DNA of 64,000 nt from Streptomyces sp. ML-6. Its GTDB lineage: Bacteria; Actinomycetota; Actinomycetes; Streptomycetales; Streptomycetaceae. The notes under the pieces are model-generated. The model did not search any database and was not told where the DNA came from. It saw nothing but the letters and a program-made list of their open reading frames with translations. A program made the translations under genes and the position numbers. Below, in pieces: positions 1-8,328 of the stretch (the first letter of the stretch is position 1; each line of letters opens with the position of its first letter). Location of the stretch: NCBI RefSeq assembly GCF_030116705.1, contig NZ_JAOTIK010000001.1, forward strand, positions 1,240,001-1,304,000, given 5' to 3'.

Positions 1-32
1 TCCGATCCCGCGGAAACGAAGGAGCTCGTGGC

Positions 33-506
33 ATGACCGGTGCGCTCTTCGAGATCTCGTTCCTCCTGGCGGCCCCCTTCTGGCTGCTCATGATCCTGGC
101 GCCCGGCCTGCGCCTCACGGCCCGCGTCGCCGCCTCCCCGCTCACCGTGCTGCCGGTGCTGGCGGTCTACCTGATCATGGCGGTGCCCGTCCTCCCCGAA
201 CTCTGGGACGCGGTGCGCAGCCCCGACATCGACACCTTCCGCGACCTGACGGCCCTGGCGAACGGGGCCGGGGCGATCTGGGCCCAGGTGATCGCCTGGG
301 ATCTGCTGCTGGGCCAGTGGATGTTCCTGGAAGGGCGCCGGCTGGGGATCTCCCCGTGGGTGATGGGCCCGCTGCTGGTGCTGACGATCCTGCTGTCGCC
401 GTTCGGCCTGCTGATCTTCCTGGTCCTGCGGGCGGTACGGGGGCCGAGCGCCCGTACCGGGAACGGAGCCCCTGACCGGGCCGCCGTCCGCACCCCGGCC
501 GGATGA
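33..506 (+). CDS. ABA4-like (DUF4281) integral membrane protein
   Basis: A 157-residue protein that is almost all hydrophobic, with about four membrane segments (roughly residues 7-27, 36-54, 78-97 and 112-135) and a short charged, proline-rich C-terminus. The motif QVIAWDLLLGQWMFLEG and the overall layout resemble the ABA4/DUF4281 family, whose plant member is involved in neoxanthin synthesis; the bacterial members have no settled function. The ATG at 33 has a GAAGGAG ribosome site about 10 bases upstream, so the start looks secure. The next gene starts 13 bases after the stop but has its own -10-like element. Family assignment is by recognition only. Confidence 0.75.
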   Translation: MTGALFEISFLLAAPFWLLMILAPGLRLTARVAASPLTVLPVLAVYLIMAVPVLPELWDAVRSPDIDTFRDLTALANGAGAIWAQVIAWDLLLGQWMFLEGRRLGISPWVMGPLLVLTILLSPFGLLIFLVLRAVRGPSARTGNGAPDRAAVRTPAG

Positions 507-507
507 A

Positions 508-513
508 TACCCT
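508..513 (+). promoter_or_regulatory. -10 element of a leaderless promoter
   Basis: TACCCT fits TANNNT and ends 6 bases before the ATG at 520, so transcription would start on the A of the start codon. No convincing -35 is visible. The ATG has no ribosome site, which fits a leaderless mRNA. Confidence 0.4.
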
Positions 514-519
514 GGCCGG

Positions 520-1521
520 ATGAATCCTGTGAGCAGGACGGACCGGCACGACCGGGTGGCGGGCACCGTCGTCGGATCGGCGGTGGGCGACGCGCTCGGA
601 GCACCGTTCGAGTTCGGCCCCGCCGGTGTGTACACGGCCCGCTTCCCGGACGGCGTGGGCACGATGTGCGGGGGCGGCGGCTGGGAGCCGGGCGAGGCCA
701 CGGACGACACCCAGATGGCTGTTCTGGTCGCGGAGTCCCTGCTGGAGCGCGGCGGGCTCGACCTCCCCGACATGTTCGACCGGTTCCGCCGGTGGGCGGC
801 GGCCGGGCCCAAGGACATCGGACTGCAGACCGAGCAGGTCCTGACGGACGGTGCCCCCTGGGACCTCGCCGCCGCACTGCACTTCCAGGTCAACGGGCGA
901 GCGGCGGGCAACGGTTCACTGATGCGGGCAGCCGGCTCCGCCGTGTACTTCGCGGCCCGGGGACGAGCGGCGACCATGGACGCGGCACGCCGGATCGCCG
1001 CGCTGACCCATGGCGACCGGGCCGCCTGGGAGGGCACCGCCGTGCTCCACGAGCTGATCCGGGTGGCGCTCGACGGGGGCGATCCGCTCGGGGCCGTCCC
1101 CGCCGCCCTGGACCTGGTGCACGAGGACCACCGCGAGCGCTGGGCCGTCGTCCTGGCGCCGGACTGGCACCCGGACGCGGCGACGGAGTTCAACGGCGCG
1201 GTGTGGCCCTGCCTGGGCACCGCGCTCTGGGCGCTGCGCACCACCCGCACGTACGAGGAGGCCCTGGCCGTCGCCGTCGATGCGGGCGGCGACACCGACA
1301 CGGTCGCGGCGGTGACCGGCGGTCTGGCGGGCGCCGTGCACGGCTTCGGGGCGATCCCGTCCCGCTGGACGGAGCCCCTGCACGTACCGCTGCCGGGGTA
1401 CGGGGGCCGGGTGCTGGGGACCGCCGACCTGGTGGCCCTGGCCCGACGACTGGATGGGGCCGCCCCGCGCGGTTCCCGCAGACATTCACCGGCCCCGAAC
1501 CTACACATAAGGGACATATAA
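520..1521 (+). CDS. ADP-ribosylglycohydrolase family protein
   Basis: A 333-residue protein of the DraG/ARH family, which removes ADP-ribose from modified proteins or hydrolyses related ADP-ribosyl compounds using two metal ions. The diagnostic pieces are visible: GSAVGDALGAPFEF near residues 19-32, the metal-binding DDTQM at 62-66, and the C-terminal DAGGDTDT at 254-261. Length is normal for the family. The ATG at 520 is preferred because a -10-like element sits 6 bases upstream; a GTG nine bases further in is the alternative. The substrate cannot be told from sequence, and no ADP-ribosyltransferase is encoded next to it. Confidence 0.88.
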   Translation: MNPVSRTDRHDRVAGTVVGSAVGDALGAPFEFGPAGVYTARFPDGVGTMCGGGGWEPGEATDDTQMAVLVAESLLERGGLDLPDMFDRFRRWAAAGPKDIGLQTEQVLTDGAPWDLAAALHFQVNGRAAGNGSLMRAAGSAVYFAARGRAATMDAARRIAALTHGDRAAWEGTAVLHELIRVALDGGDPLGAVPAALDLVHEDHRERWAVVLAPDWHPDAATEFNGAVWPCLGTALWALRTTRTYEEALAVAVDAGGDTDTVAAVTGGLAGAVHGFGAIPSRWTEPLHVPLPGYGGRVLGTADLVALARRLDGAAPRGSRRHSPAPNLHIRDI

Positions 1522-1598
1522 GGGCAGAATGACAGAGTAGGCCGCTCATCCACACGGCATGTGGGGGCGGTGCTGCACGAGGGAAGGAGACGAACCCC

Positions 1599-2042
1599 AT
1601 GTCAAACATCTCGCACACCGGCCGTGACATGGCCAGTCACCCCGATGTCTCCGAAATGCGCGATCGCTATGCCCGCGTGCTCGGTGGCCGCGACGTGGCC
1701 CTGGTGGACGCGCCGGTGTTCCTCGTCGGCCTCTACTGCGCCATATCGCCGTCGGTGCTCCACTTCACGGCAAGTCAGTCCACGCTCGCGACGCACAACC
1801 TGATCATGGGTCTCGCGATCGCCGCCCTGGGGCTCGGGTTCACCGTCATGCCCGAGCGCATGTACGGCCTGAGCTGGGCCATCTGCGCCATGGGGGCCTG
1901 GATGATCATCTCGACGTGGATCGTCGGCAGCAGTCCCGACCTCGGCATCATCCTCAACAACGTCATCATCGGCGGCCTGACCGTGCTGCTGGGACTGGCC
2001 TGTGCGGGCGTGTCCATGAAGACAGGCAAACGCACCGCCTGA
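1599..2042 (+). CDS. SPW-repeat membrane protein
   Basis: A 147-residue protein with a hydrophilic N-terminus (about 40 residues) and four membrane segments. It contains SPW-repeat-like sequence: VFLVGLYCAISPSVLHF near residue 45 and a related membrane hairpin around ICAMGAWMIISTWIVG. SPW proteins are small membrane proteins of unknown function, common in Streptomyces. A GGAAGGAG ribosome site lies about 12 bases before the ATG at 1599, and AT-rich sequence around 1500-1525 probably holds the promoter. It converges on helY and is followed by a stem-loop at 2113-2149. Confidence 0.75.
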   Translation: MSNISHTGRDMASHPDVSEMRDRYARVLGGRDVALVDAPVFLVGLYCAISPSVLHFTASQSTLATHNLIMGLAIAALGLGFTVMPERMYGLSWAICAMGAWMIISTWIVGSSPDLGIILNNVIIGGLTVLLGLACAGVSMKTGKRTA

Positions 2043-2112
2043 AACGGGATCCGCCCAAAAGCCGAAAGCCGAAATGGGAACCGGCCGGAGCGGCAACCGG
2101 CCGGAGCAGGGA

Positions 2113-2149
2113 CCGTCGACCGGCCCGCGCGAAGCGGACCGGTCGACGG
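2113..2149 (+). terminator. stem-loop after the SPW gene
   Basis: A perfect 11-base stem (CCGTCGACCGG at 2113-2123 with its complement at 2139-2149) encloses a 15-base loop. It lies about 70 bases after the SPW stop and has no U tract, as is usual in Streptomyces. Confidence 0.55.
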
Positions 2150-2224
2150 CCGTGCGGCCCCGGGGCCCACAGAACACCCCGGCCCGTCCGGCACTCCCCA
2201 CCCGGCACCCGCGGAACGGGCCTC

Positions 2225-2309
2225 ACGAAGCGAGCCCCATGAAACGAACCCCACGAAGCAAACCCCGCAAAACGAACCCCGCGGAAACGAACCCCCGGAA
2301 ACGGGCCCC
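2225..2309. repeat. degenerate 14-base tandem repeat, about 6 copies
   Basis: Six head-to-tail units of about 14 bases, each ending in CCCC with a consensus near RYGAAACGAACCCC, fill 2225-2309 between the convergent SPW and helY genes. One unit is 15 bases long. The array is non-coding and is less GC-rich than its surroundings. The 14-mer CCCGCGGAAACGAA also occurs at 7-20. Confidence 0.6.
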
Positions 2310-2325
2310 GCCCCGCGGGGAGACC

Positions 2326-5160
2326 TCACCCCACGGAGCTGTACGCCACGACCCCCCGCAGCACCGCGTCCACCGCCTTGTGCGCGCTGCGCGCCACGGA
2401 ACTCCCCTCCCTCGGCGCCGCAGCCGCGATCTGCCCCAGCACGTCGATCACCTGCTTGCACCACCGCACGAAGTCCCCCGCCGGCATGTCCGCCTCGCCG
2501 AGCACTTCGTCCAGCGTCCGCCCCGAGGCCCACATGTAGACCGCCCAGGCGAACCCCAGGTCGGGCTCGCGCTGTCCGACCCCCTCCGCCTGGTTGATCT
2601 TGAATTCCTCCTCCAGGGCGTCGAGCCGGCCCCAGATCCGGACCATCTCGCCCAGCGCGGTCTTCGCCGGTCCCGACGGCAGCTTGGGTGCCACCGCGTC
2701 GTCGGCCTGCCGTGCCTCGAACACCAACGCCGACACGCACGCCGCGAGTTCGGCGGGGTTCAGGCCCTCCCACACCCCGGCCCGCAGGCATTCGCTCGCC
2801 AGCAGGTCCAGCTCGCCGTAGAGCCGCGCGAGGCGGCGCCCGTGCTCGGTGACCTCGTTGCCCCGGAGGTAGTCGAGCTCGGTGAGCAGCGCGACGATCC
2901 GGTCGAAGGTGCGGGCGATGGTGTTCGTCCGCCCCTCGATCCGCCGCTCCAACTGCCTCGTGTCGCGCTGCAGTCGGTGGTAGCGCTCGGCCCACCGCGC
3001 GTGGTCCTCGCGCTCGGCGCAGCCGTGGCAGGGGTGCGCCCGCAGCTCCGCCCGGTAGCGGGCGATCTCCCGGTCGTCGGCCGCCACGGACCGCCCCTTG
3101 CGGTGCCGCTCCGGCACGATGTGTCCGGCCTTGGCCCGCAGCGCGGAGGCCAGGTCCCGACGCGACTGCGGCGAACGCGGGTTGAACGACTTCGGCACCC
3201 GCATCCGCTCCAGCGCCTCCACCGGCACCGGGAAGTCGATCGAGGCGAGCCGCTTGACCTGCCGCTCGGCCGTCAGCACCAACGGCCTCGGCCCGTCGTG
3301 GTATTCGAGCCCGCGATGGCCGTGCCCGTTGGTGCGCCCGGCGGGCAGTCCCGGGTCGAGGACCAGGGCCAGCCCGGCGAACTTGCCGGTGGGCACGTGG
3401 ATGATGTCACCGGGCTTGAGCTTCTCCAGCGACGCCGCCGCGGCCGCCCGCCGCTGCACCGCGCCCTGCTTGGCCAGTTCCGTCTCCCGGTCCTTGAGGT
3501 CGCGGCGCAGCCGCGCGTACTCCTCGAAGTCACCGAGGTGGCAGGTCATGCCCTCCCGGTAGCCCGCCAGCCCCTCCTCGTTCTTCTGGACCTGGCGGGA
3601 GATGCCGACCACCGACCGGTCCGCCTGGAACTGCGCGAAGGAGGTCTCCAGCAGCTCGCGCGAGCGGTGCCGCCCGAACTGCTGCACCAGGTTGACGGCC
3701 ATGTTGTACGAGGGCCGGAAGCTGGAGCGCAACGGGTACGTGCGGGTGCCCGCCAGTCCGGCCAGCGCCCCCGGGTCCATGCCGCGCTGCCAGAGCACCA
3801 CGGCGTGCCCCTCGACGTCGATGCCGCGGCGCCCGGCCCGCCCGGTCAGCTGGGTGTACTCGCCGGGGGTGATGTCGGCGTGCTGCTCACCGTTCCACTT
3901 GACGAGCTTCTCCAGCACCACCGAACGCGCGGGCATGTTGATGCCGAGGGCGAGGGTCTCCGTGGCGAAGACGGCCTTGACCAGCCCGCGCACGAAGAGT
4001 TCCTCGACGACTTCCTTGAACGTCGGCAGCATGCCCGCGTGGTGGGCGGCGATGCCCCGTTCCAGCCCTTCGAGCCACTCGTAGTAGCCCAGGACATGGA
4101 GGTCCTCGCCGGGGATGGACGCCGTCCGCTCCTCGACGATCTCGCGGACCAGCCGCCGCTTCTCCTCGTCGTTGAGCCGCAGTCCGGCGTGCAGGCACTG
4201 CTGCACGGCGGCCTCGCAGCCGGCCCGGCTGAAGATGAACGTGATGGCGGGGAGCAGCCCTTCGGCGTCCAGCCGGTCGATGACCTCGGGCCTGGCCGGG
4301 GTCCAGATCCGGCTGCGCTGGCGCCGCTCGCGCTCCCGGTCCGCCTCGCGCACCATCTTGCCGCGGCGGCGCTCGCGCGGGTTGTACCCCCGCTGGTTCT
4401 CCATCCGGGCCAGCCGGACGAGATCGGGATTGACCTCGCGGCGTCCGGTGCCCCGGCCGCCGTGGTCGGTCTCCTCCTCGAAGAGGTCGTACATCCGGCG
4501 GCCCGCCAGCACGTGCTGCCAGAGCGGCACGGGCCGGTGCTCGGAGACGATCACCTGGGTGTCACCACGGACGGTGTCCAGCCAGTCGCCGAACTCCTCG
4601 GCGTTGGACACCGTCGCCGACAGCGACACCAGGGTCACGGAGTCCGGGAGGTGAATGATCACTTCCTCCCAGACGGCGCCCCGGAAGCGGTCGGAGAGGT
4701 AGTGCACCTCGTCCATCACCACGTGGCCCAGGCCGCGCAGCGCCTGCGAGCCCGCGTACAGCATGTTCCGCAGCACCTCGGTGGTCATGACGACCACCGG
4801 GGCATCGGCGTTGACGCTGTTGTCCCCCGTCAGCAGACCGACCTTGTCCGGTCCGTACCGCTTGACCAGATCGGTGAACTTCTGGTTGGACAGGGCCTTG
4901 ATGGGCGTGGTGTAGAAGCACTTCCGGCCCTGCGCGAGGGCGAGGTGCACGGCGAATTCACCGACGATCGTCTTGCCCGACCCCGTCGGGGCGGCGACGA
5001 GTACGCCCTTGCCGGCCTCCAGGGCCTCACAGGCCTCGATCTGGTAGGGGTCCAGATCGAATTCGTACAGCTCACGGAAGGGCGCGAGTGCGGTGGCCTG
5101 CTCGGCGGCACGGATCCGAGAAGCCTGGTATAGCTCAGCTGGTGAGAGGTCCTCTGTCAT
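2326..5160 (-). CDS. helY: Ski2/Mtr4-like DEAD-box helicase HelY
   Basis: A 944-residue superfamily-2 helicase of the HelY/Mtr4/Ski2 type, expected to unwind RNA or structured nucleic acid. Walker A is APTGSGKT ending at residue 64, the Walker B DEVH is at 150-153, and the motif VI region reads QLTGRAGRRG. The C-terminal third looks like the DSHCT domain of the family. The ATG at 5160 is preferred over the in-frame GTG at 5184 because a TAGGCT -10 ends 10 bases before it, leaving only a few leader bases. It follows the diacylglycerol-kinase-like gene by about 45 bases. The tat-helY neighbourhood is also found in mycobacteria. The promoter resembles a PafBC-type element. Confidence 0.9.
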   Translation of the reverse strand: MTEDLSPAELYQASRIRAAEQATALAPFRELYEFDLDPYQIEACEALEAGKGVLVAAPTGSGKTIVGEFAVHLALAQGRKCFYTTPIKALSNQKFTDLVKRYGPDKVGLLTGDNSVNADAPVVVMTTEVLRNMLYAGSQALRGLGHVVMDEVHYLSDRFRGAVWEEVIIHLPDSVTLVSLSATVSNAEEFGDWLDTVRGDTQVIVSEHRPVPLWQHVLAGRRMYDLFEEETDHGGRGTGRREVNPDLVRLARMENQRGYNPRERRRGKMVREADRERERRQRSRIWTPARPEVIDRLDAEGLLPAITFIFSRAGCEAAVQQCLHAGLRLNDEEKRRLVREIVEERTASIPGEDLHVLGYYEWLEGLERGIAAHHAGMLPTFKEVVEELFVRGLVKAVFATETLALGINMPARSVVLEKLVKWNGEQHADITPGEYTQLTGRAGRRGIDVEGHAVVLWQRGMDPGALAGLAGTRTYPLRSSFRPSYNMAVNLVQQFGRHRSRELLETSFAQFQADRSVVGISRQVQKNEEGLAGYREGMTCHLGDFEEYARLRRDLKDRETELAKQGAVQRRAAAAASLEKLKPGDIIHVPTGKFAGLALVLDPGLPAGRTNGHGHRGLEYHDGPRPLVLTAERQVKRLASIDFPVPVEALERMRVPKSFNPRSPQSRRDLASALRAKAGHIVPERHRKGRSVAADDREIARYRAELRAHPCHGCAEREDHARWAERYHRLQRDTRQLERRIEGRTNTIARTFDRIVALLTELDYLRGNEVTEHGRRLARLYGELDLLASECLRAGVWEGLNPAELAACVSALVFEARQADDAVAPKLPSGPAKTALGEMVRIWGRLDALEEEFKINQAEGVGQREPDLGFAWAVYMWASGRTLDEVLGEADMPAGDFVRWCKQVIDVLGQIAAAAPREGSSVARSAHKAVDAVLRGVVAYSSVG

Positions 5161-5170
5161 CGTGCTTTCG

Positions 5171-5193
5171 AGCCTACCCGCCACCTCTGACAG
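5171..5193 (-). promoter_or_regulatory. RecA-NDp-like (PafBC-type) promoter of helY
   Basis: On the minus strand, CTGTCAGAG is followed by exactly 8 bases and TAGGCT. The RecA-NDp consensus is TTGTCRGTG-N8-TAnnnT, so 7 of 9 upstream positions match with correct spacing. Transcription would begin about 4 bases before the ATG at 5160. Confidence 0.4.
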
Positions 5194-5205
5194 CAGGCGC
5201 GATCT

Positions 5206-6114
5206 TTAAATCCCTCCGGAGGGACCCGGCGCGAGCACCCGTACCGCGCCCGGCACGCAGTGCGCGGTGAGCGGCAGCGCCCCGAGCTGTTCACCGTCCG
5301 CGTACGCAGTGACACCCGCCGCGGCCAGCTCGATGGAGGAGACCCGGTGCACGGTGACCGCGGGGTGGTCGAGGTGCGTTCCCTTGTAGACGCGGGGGAA
5401 GACCTTGAGCAGGGTGGTGCGGCTGCAGTTCCCGACGACGGTCACGTCGAACAGCCCGTCGTCCAGGACGGCGTCCGCGCAGATCCGCATGCCCCCGCCG
5501 TACGTCGAGCCGTTGCCCACGGCGACGAGGGTGGCCTCGATCTCCCGCACGGGGCCGCCGTCCAGCGCGATCTCGTACGGGATGGGCCTGAATGCGGCGA
5601 GTTCGGCGAGGATCGCGAGGTCGTACTTGAACCGGCCGCCGACCCAGCGCATCCGGTTGCCGCGGTCGTTGACCCGGGAGTCGAAGCCGGAGGCGAGTAC
5701 GGAACCGAACCACCGCCCGCCGACCCGGCCGAGGTCGATCTCGCGCGCGGCACCGCCCTTGAGCAGGTCGGCCGCCAGCCGCCCGGCGGCGGACGGGTCG
5801 CGTATCGGCGTCCCGAGCGCGCGCGCGAAGTCGTTCCCGGTGCCGACGGCGACGATCCCGAGCGGGGTCCGCGTTCCGGCGACGGCCTGCAGGGCGAGGG
5901 ACATCATGCCGTCCCCGCCCACCGCGACCAGTGCGCCGGTCCCGGCCGCGACGGCCCCGCGGGCCCTTCGCAGGGCGTCGTCGGCGTCCTCGCCGAGAAC
6001 CGTGCGCACGGAGAATCCGGCGTCCCGCAACGCGGAAGCGGCCGGCTGCGCGGCATGCGCGCCCCGGCCGCTTCCCGCGGTGGGATTGACGAAAAGGGTG
6101 ATCTCGCTGGTCAC
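5206..6114 (-). CDS. diacylglycerol/lipid kinase family protein
   Basis: A 302-residue DAGK-catalytic-domain protein expected to phosphorylate diacylglycerol or a related lipid with ATP at the membrane. The N-terminal LFVNPTAGSGRG is the typical first nucleotide-binding strand and loop, GALVAVGGDGMM near residues 60-71 is the GGDG signature, and GIVAVGTGNDFARALG near 84-99 is the next conserved block. Length matches DgkB/YegS-type enzymes. It lies 17 bases after tatC, so it is probably cotranscribed with the tat genes, with helY next. The exact lipid substrate is not predictable. Confidence 0.88.
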   Translation of the reverse strand: MTSEITLFVNPTAGSGRGAHAAQPAASALRDAGFSVRTVLGEDADDALRRARGAVAAGTGALVAVGGDGMMSLALQAVAGTRTPLGIVAVGTGNDFARALGTPIRDPSAAGRLAADLLKGGAAREIDLGRVGGRWFGSVLASGFDSRVNDRGNRMRWVGGRFKYDLAILAELAAFRPIPYEIALDGGPVREIEATLVAVGNGSTYGGGMRICADAVLDDGLFDVTVVGNCSRTTLLKVFPRVYKGTHLDHPAVTVHRVSSIELAAAGVTAYADGEQLGALPLTAHCVPGAVRVLAPGPSGGI

Positions 6115-6131
6115 CCGGGGACCTTACAAGG

Positions 6132-7082
6132 TCAGGTGATGTCGTCGTAACCGTTCAGCCGGTCCCGGTCCGAGTTCGCCTGCGAGGGCAGCGACCGGGG
6201 GGACGAGACCGGTTCGATCTCGCCGATGTCCTCGGGAGTGAGGTCCAGGGCCGAGGCCTCGTCGTCAGCCGGGCCCGCCGCCGCGATCCGCGCCTTGCGG
6301 CGGTCGTTGAGGAGGGCGATCGCCGTGGCCACGAAGTAGAGCGCCCAGATCGGTACGGCGAGCATCAGCATGCTCACCGGGTCCGTGCTGGGGGTGGCCA
6401 GCGCGGAGAAGAGCGTGATGCCCATGATCATGCCCCGCCACCAACCCAGCATCCGCTTGCCGGTGATGACCCCGCCCAGGTTCAGCATGACGAGCAGCAG
6501 GGGAAGTTCGAAGGAGAGACCGAAGACCACGACCATGCGTGTGATCAGGTCCAGCAGTTCGTCCAGCGGCAGCTGGTTGTCGAGGTCGGCCGGAGAGAAC
6601 TCCAGCAGCACCCGGGACATCGTGGGCAGGGTGGTGTACGCGAAGAAACCACCCGCGAGAAAGAGCGGGAAGCCCGCGCCGACGAAGGCGAGGGAGTACT
6701 TCTTCTCGTGCTTGTGCAGCCCCGGCGCGACGAACGCCCACAGCTGGTAGAGCCAGAGCGGCGAGGACAGGGCGAGACCCGCCATCAAGGAGACCTTGAG
6801 GGCGAGGGTGAAGGGGGTGATCAGACCGTTCAGGACGATACGCGCACAGGTACCGTCCTCCTTCTGCGAGAGTTCGGCGAAGCTGGATTCACAACCGACC
6901 GCCTTCAGCACGGGGTCGGTGAAGACCTCGACGATCTCCTTGTAGAAGAACGCGGCAACGATCGTGACGACGACGATCCCGAGCAGCCCCTTGGCCAGCC
7001 GGTTACGCAGCTCACGCAGGTGCTCCACCAGGGGCATGCGGCCCTCTGGGTCCGTCTCCTGCTTGCGGGCAGACTTGAGCAA
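6132..7082 (-). CDS. tatC: twin-arginine translocase subunit TatC
   Basis: A 316-residue polytopic membrane protein that forms the signal-peptide receptor of the Tat export pathway for folded proteins. The N-terminal MPLVEHLRELRNRLAKG is the classic TatC cytoplasmic start. FSPADLDNQLPLDELLDLI and the following FGLSFELPLLLVML match conserved TatC blocks, and six membrane segments can be traced. A charged tail of about 60 residues follows, as in other actinobacteria. The reading frame appears to start at a TTG at 7082 with GAGGA upstream; no ATG or GTG with a better ribosome site is in frame. tatA lies 64 bases upstream. Confidence 0.95.
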   Translation of the reverse strand: MLKSARKQETDPEGRMPLVEHLRELRNRLAKGLLGIVVVTIVAAFFYKEIVEVFTDPVLKAVGCESSFAELSQKEDGTCARIVLNGLITPFTLALKVSLMAGLALSSPLWLYQLWAFVAPGLHKHEKKYSLAFVGAGFPLFLAGGFFAYTTLPTMSRVLLEFSPADLDNQLPLDELLDLITRMVVVFGLSFELPLLLVMLNLGGVITGKRMLGWWRGMIMGITLFSALATPSTDPVSMLMLAVPIWALYFVATAIALLNDRRKARIAAAGPADDEASALDLTPEDIGEIEPVSSPRSLPSQANSDRDRLNGYDDIT

Positions 7083-7146
7083 CCCACGTCCTCATCTCGT
7101 GCAGCAGGCCCTCACGATCAGGGCGCCTGCGTCGGCCCGTTTCTTG

Positions 7147-7440
7147 TCAGCGCTTGGTCGAGTCGGTCGGCTCCCCGACCGGACGCGAGCTGGTCACGTC
7201 ACCGGGGGCGGCCTTGATCGTGCGCTGGGCGGCCTGGTCCTGGGCCGCGTCGTTGGCGGCCGGCTCGGCCGGGGTCGCCGACGGTGCGCCCTCGGACTTC
7301 ATCGCCTTGGCCTCGCTCTTGAGGATGCGGGCCGACTTGCCGAGCGAGCGAGCCATGTCAGGAAGCTTCTTCGCGCCGAACAGCAGAATGATGACGACGA
7401 GAATCAGGATGAACTCGGGAGCGCCAAGCTTTCCGAACAT
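7147..7440 (-). CDS. tatA: Sec-independent translocase subunit TatA
   Basis: A 97-residue TatA/E protein that supplies the pore-forming component of Tat export. It has one N-terminal membrane helix (EFILILVVIILLFGAKKLP) with the conserved FGAKKLPDMARSLGKS amphipathic stretch after it, then a low-complexity hydrophilic tail. The ATG at 7440 is chosen because the family starts with MFGKLGAPE and an AGAAGG-like ribosome site lies 10-15 bases upstream; an upstream in-frame start would add six residues outside the family pattern. tatC follows directly. Confidence 0.95.
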   Translation of the reverse strand: MFGKLGAPEFILILVVIILLFGAKKLPDMARSLGKSARILKSEAKAMKSEGAPSATPAEPAANDAAQDQAAQRTIKAAPGDVTSSRPVGEPTDSTKR

Positions 7441-7712
7441 ATGCGTGTACCTTCTCACCGAGGCAGCAGGGGCGGGCGGATCGAACCTCGGACCGGACGT
7501 CCGACCTTCGTACTGTCAGCGATCGTATCCCGCAGGAGTAAACGCAGGGCAATACCCGCGCATCCTTGCGGTTACGGCCCATGCCTCGCTCTCCGGGCCG
7601 CTTCAGCAGCGTACCCCTCCGGCCCGGGAAACTGGAGGCCACGCCTGCCCCGATCCATTCCCCCTGCTCACGAGCCGATCGGGGCCCCGAGGCGCACTGG
7701 GCGGGGGGTCCG

Positions 7713-7910
7713 TCAGCGCAGTGCCTCGCCGGTGGCAGCCAGGTCGGTCGCCGCCCTTTCGAGGTCCTCCGCGGCCCGGTTGATGCGCTGGGTGGTCAGC
7801 GTCACCTGGCGGCCGAGGCGCTGGGCCTCGACGAAGACCTTGACGGCCAGCACGCCGAGGACGGCGATGCCGAGAAATCCCAGGGCGATGGCGAGCATGG
7901 GCCAGAACAT
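7713..7910 (-). CDS. 65-residue single-pass membrane protein
   Basis: A very short protein starting MFWPMLAIALGFLGIAVLG, with one membrane helix (residues about 3-26) and then an amphipathic, probably coiled-coil tail (QRLGRQVTLTTQRINRAAEDL). Its layout resembles small TatB-like or envelope coiled-coil proteins, but no family is recognised. Codon bias follows the minus-strand frame. It sits between the zinc-ribbon gene and tatA on the same strand, so it could be expressed with either. The position beside tatA makes an envelope role plausible; that is inference only. Confidence 0.65.
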   Translation of the reverse strand: MFWPMLAIALGFLGIAVLGVLAVKVFVEAQRLGRQVTLTTQRINRAAEDLERAATDLAATGEALR

Positions 7911-8035
7911 GCGCGGAGCCTCGATGTGTCTAGGGGGTGGAGCCTCGGGGCCGGTGCGGCGGGAGGCGTTCCGGTGACGGATGCGGTTCCGGTGACGGAT
8001 GCGGGAGAGCGCGCCGGGGTCGTTCGAAACACGTC

Positions 8036-8311
8036 CTAGGGCCGGAGGCCGGTGTGGAGGCGCAGCGTCCGGACCCCGCCGCCGGTGAGGAGTTCGACTA
8101 TCCGCTCCCCCGCGGGCTTGCGCACGGCCGTGCCGCACCGGGGGCAGGTGAAGGAGTAGAACGTCGTGCGGCGGCTGGCGCCGACGGCCAGGCGCAGGGC
8201 GCCCGCCGCCAGCTCGAACCGTTCGCGGCAGTCCGGGCAGGCGGCCCTGAACCGGACGGACTCGGGCACCACCACGGTCGGCACGTCCGACACCACGGAC
8301 ATTTGACTCAT
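8036..8311 (-). CDS. small zinc-ribbon protein
   Basis: A 91-residue protein with two CxxC pairs (C25-x2-C28 and C56-x2-C59) separated by 27 residues, which should bind one zinc ion. The C-terminus (RIVELLTGGGVRTLRLHTG) is conserved-looking but unassigned. The ATG at 8311 has a GAGGAA ribosome site about 6 bases upstream; an internal ATG three codons later is also possible. It begins 17 bases after the pafC stop, so it is probably translated from the pafBC transcript. Function unknown; a nucleic-acid or protein-binding adaptor is a guess. Confidence 0.7.
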   Translation of the reverse strand: MSQMSVVSDVPTVVVPESVRFRAACPDCRERFELAAGALRLAVGASRRTTFYSFTCPRCGTAVRKPAGERIVELLTGGGVRTLRLHTGLRP

Positions 8312-8328
8312 GTTTCCTCGGTATCCGC

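Noticed and set aside
2074..5133. Very long antisense frames opposite helY, metH and the GH31 gene
   Set aside because: They arise from high-GC codon bias; the proteins are low-complexity His/Arg/Pro/Val-rich sequence with no recognisable domain and no ribosome sites.
5127..5148. tRNA D-arm-like sequence (TAGCTCAGCTGGTGAGAG)
   Set aside because: No acceptor, anticodon or T-arm pairs with it, and it lies within the helY coding start, where it encodes ELYQASR on the other strand.
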